Origin: GCA-020344555 sp964548955
Lineage (GTDB): Bacteria > Planctomycetota > Phycisphaerae > UBA1845
NCBI GenBank assembly: GCA_964548955.1
Contig: CAZJTP010000044.1
Coordinates: 1 to 25,013 of the forward strand
Reading direction: 5' to 3'
Length of the DNA stretch: 25,013 bases
Part shown: positions 23,714 to 25,013 of the stretch, piece after piece
How positions within the stretch are numbered: the stretch's first letter is position 1
How the letters are laid out: the number at the start of each line of letters is the position of its first letter
Notes under the pieces: model-generated
The model's input: the letters and a program-made list of their open reading frames with translations, nothing else
Told to the model about the DNA's origin: nothing
Database searches by the model: none
Position numbers and translations under genes: made by a program

Positions 23714-24946
23714 ATGAAAGGCGTTGTTAGACAAAGAGCAGAACTTACGTTCAAACATAATATGCGCAATGGTCGGCATGGTTGGCTGCGGTTAACGCCC
23801 GCGTATTCGCTGAAACTCGTCGATGACAGCCTTGAAGGTATTTCTGGGCACGTTCATGTTTTTGACCCATTCTGCGGCACTGGGACGACTGCTCTGGCAG
23901 CGATTATGAGGGGGCATAATGCTGTTGCGCTTGACATCAATCCGTTTCTCATCTGGTTTGCTAAGGCGAAGGTTGCCGAGTACCATCGCAATTCTATAGA
24001 GCGAGCCCGTGATGCTGCTGTTGGGATTATTCAGGACATGCCGGACCCAGCCGATCCGCCACCTATTGCGAACATTGGGCGATGGTGGGGTAAAAATGCA
24101 TTGGACTTCCTCTGTCGAGTCAAGGCAGGTATCGATAGCCTCAGAATGCCTGCCGAAAAGGCGCTACTCCTTATCGCTTTCTGTCGAACACAAATGGCAT
24201 TGTCTAATGCAGCCTTCAATCATCAGTCGATGTCTTTCAACGATAAAAGCATACACGACCGGCAGCTGAAGCTCTTTTCTGTGGAACCTGACTATAGCCT
24301 GCAGTTCCTCGACGACGTTGAGGTCGTGCTTGAGGGTGCCTTGATCAATCCTTCGGGTAAAGCAGAGATACTGAACGTTGATGCGCGAGATTGTGCACCG
24401 TTGAGTCGTGAACGGTTCGACTTGTTGATTACGTCGCCCCCCTATCCGAATCGAATGTCTTACATTCGCGAACTACGCCCATACATGTATTGGCTCGGCT
24501 TTCTGCAAGACGCCCGCGAAGCTGGCGAACTAGATTGGAAGGCGATAGGTGGAACGTGGGGGATTGCGACAAGTTTGCTTGCGGACTGGCAGATGGATAA
24601 GCGTTCCTATCTGCCTGATTACCTTCTTGCTGCAATCGACGATGTTGCAAGAGCGGAGCGCAGGCATAGCAGGATTCTAGCCAACTACATCGCAAAGTAC
24701 TTCGTGGACATGTGGAAGCATCTCACGTCTATACTGCCAGTGATGAAGAATGGTGGACGCGTCTATTATATCGTTGGCAACTCAACATTTTACGACGTTC
24801 TTATCCCCGTGGAGCGAGCCTACGCTGACATGCTTCGCAAAGCAGGATTCTCAAACGTGAGTGTCGAGACCATCCGAAAGCGTAATTCAAAGAAAGCGCT
24901 CTTCGAGTACGCAGTGACGGGAACCGCGCAGCAATCCAGTTGTTGA
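23714..24946 (+). CDS. DNA methyltransferase, SPPY (N4-cytosine-like) class
   Basis: A 410-residue S-adenosylmethionine-dependent DNA methyltransferase. Motif I is DPFCGTGTTALAA (51-63) with D74 in VALDINPF as the ribose-binding acid. Motif IV is TSPPYPNRMSYIRELRPY (240-257), whose SPPY form is typical of N4-cytosine enzymes. The target-recognition region probably lies between or after these, about 100-220 and 265-340. The start at 23714 gives a 4-bp gap from the preceding gene and begins MKGVVRQRAELTFKH; the open frame reaches back to 23618 inside that gene. Codon use is AT-richer than the neighbours, as in its partner. It most likely protects host DNA from the adjacent nuclease. Recognition sequence is unknown. 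Confidence 0.85.
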   Translation: MKGVVRQRAELTFKHNMRNGRHGWLRLTPAYSLKLVDDSLEGISGHVHVFDPFCGTGTTALAAIMRGHNAVALDINPFLIWFAKAKVAEYHRNSIERARDAAVGIIQDMPDPADPPPIANIGRWWGKNALDFLCRVKAGIDSLRMPAEKALLLIAFCRTQMALSNAAFNHQSMSFNDKSIHDRQLKLFSVEPDYSLQFLDDVEVVLEGALINPSGKAEILNVDARDCAPLSRERFDLLITSPPYPNRMSYIRELRPYMYWLGFLQDAREAGELDWKAIGGTWGIATSLLADWQMDKRSYLPDYLLAAIDDVARAERRHSRILANYIAKYFVDMWKHLTSILPVMKNGGRVYYIVGNSTFYDVLIPVERAYADMLRKAGFSNVSVETIRKRNSKKALFEYAVTGTAQQSSC

Positions 24947-25013
24947 CCACCCTCGCTACTGGCGTGCTCCCCAAAAGTTGATCCAGCGGTTATGAGAGTC
25001 CATAGGCCCCGGG

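Overview
The window reads as high-GC bacterial chromosome. Gene style, dispersed hairpin repeats and several protein types (a DUF2891-like exported protein, a lone ClpS, an IorAB / acyl-CoA synthetase module) suggest a planctomycete-like organism. That assignment is recognition from memory, not a search result. No rRNA, tRNA or CRISPR array was seen.

Layout. 1-3159, plus strand: an exported DUF2891-like protein and a GT4 glycosyltransferase of the sucrose-phosphate / mannosylfructose-phosphate synthase type. 3248-8139, minus strand: an M3 (thimet oligopeptidase-like) lipoprotein whose zinc motif is mutated to REFGR, a CPBP intramembrane protease, ClpS, a coiled-coil lipoprotein and a class V aminotransferase; a 38-codon fragment resembling the TrpC N-terminus lies between the CPBP gene and clpS. 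9282-9690: an intergenic region with two copies of a 61-bp double-hairpin repeat. 9691-10477, plus strand: a YjbQ-family enzyme and a small membrane protein. 10478-15579, plus strand: a catabolic pair made of IorA without its ferredoxin domain and a 1012-residue fusion of IorB with both halves of ADP-forming acyl-CoA synthetase, preceded by a sigma-54-type -24/-12 sequence. 15645-17842, minus strand: an iscR-iscS-iscU operon with a paired dyad operator upstream. 17949-19799: repeat-rich DNA, a small heat-shock protein and transposase remains. 19800-22777: divergent threonine synthase and a Cys/Met-metabolism PLP enzyme. 22897-24946: a more AT-rich pair, a probable restriction endonuclease and an SPPY-type DNA methyltransferase.

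How the genes work together. IorA/IorB oxidatively decarboxylates 2-oxo acids (probably aryl pyruvates) to acyl-CoA, and the fused synthetase would convert acyl-CoA to acid plus ATP; this is substrate-level ATP formation built into one polypeptide. The isc genes build Fe-S clusters, which an IorA-type enzyme needs. Threonine synthase and the PLP enzyme both act around the homoserine branch point. The strongest leads are the IorB-synthetase fusion with a reduced IorA, the M3 pseudopeptidase, the isc operator pair, the sigma-54-type site, and hairpin repeats whose stems are kept by compensatory changes.
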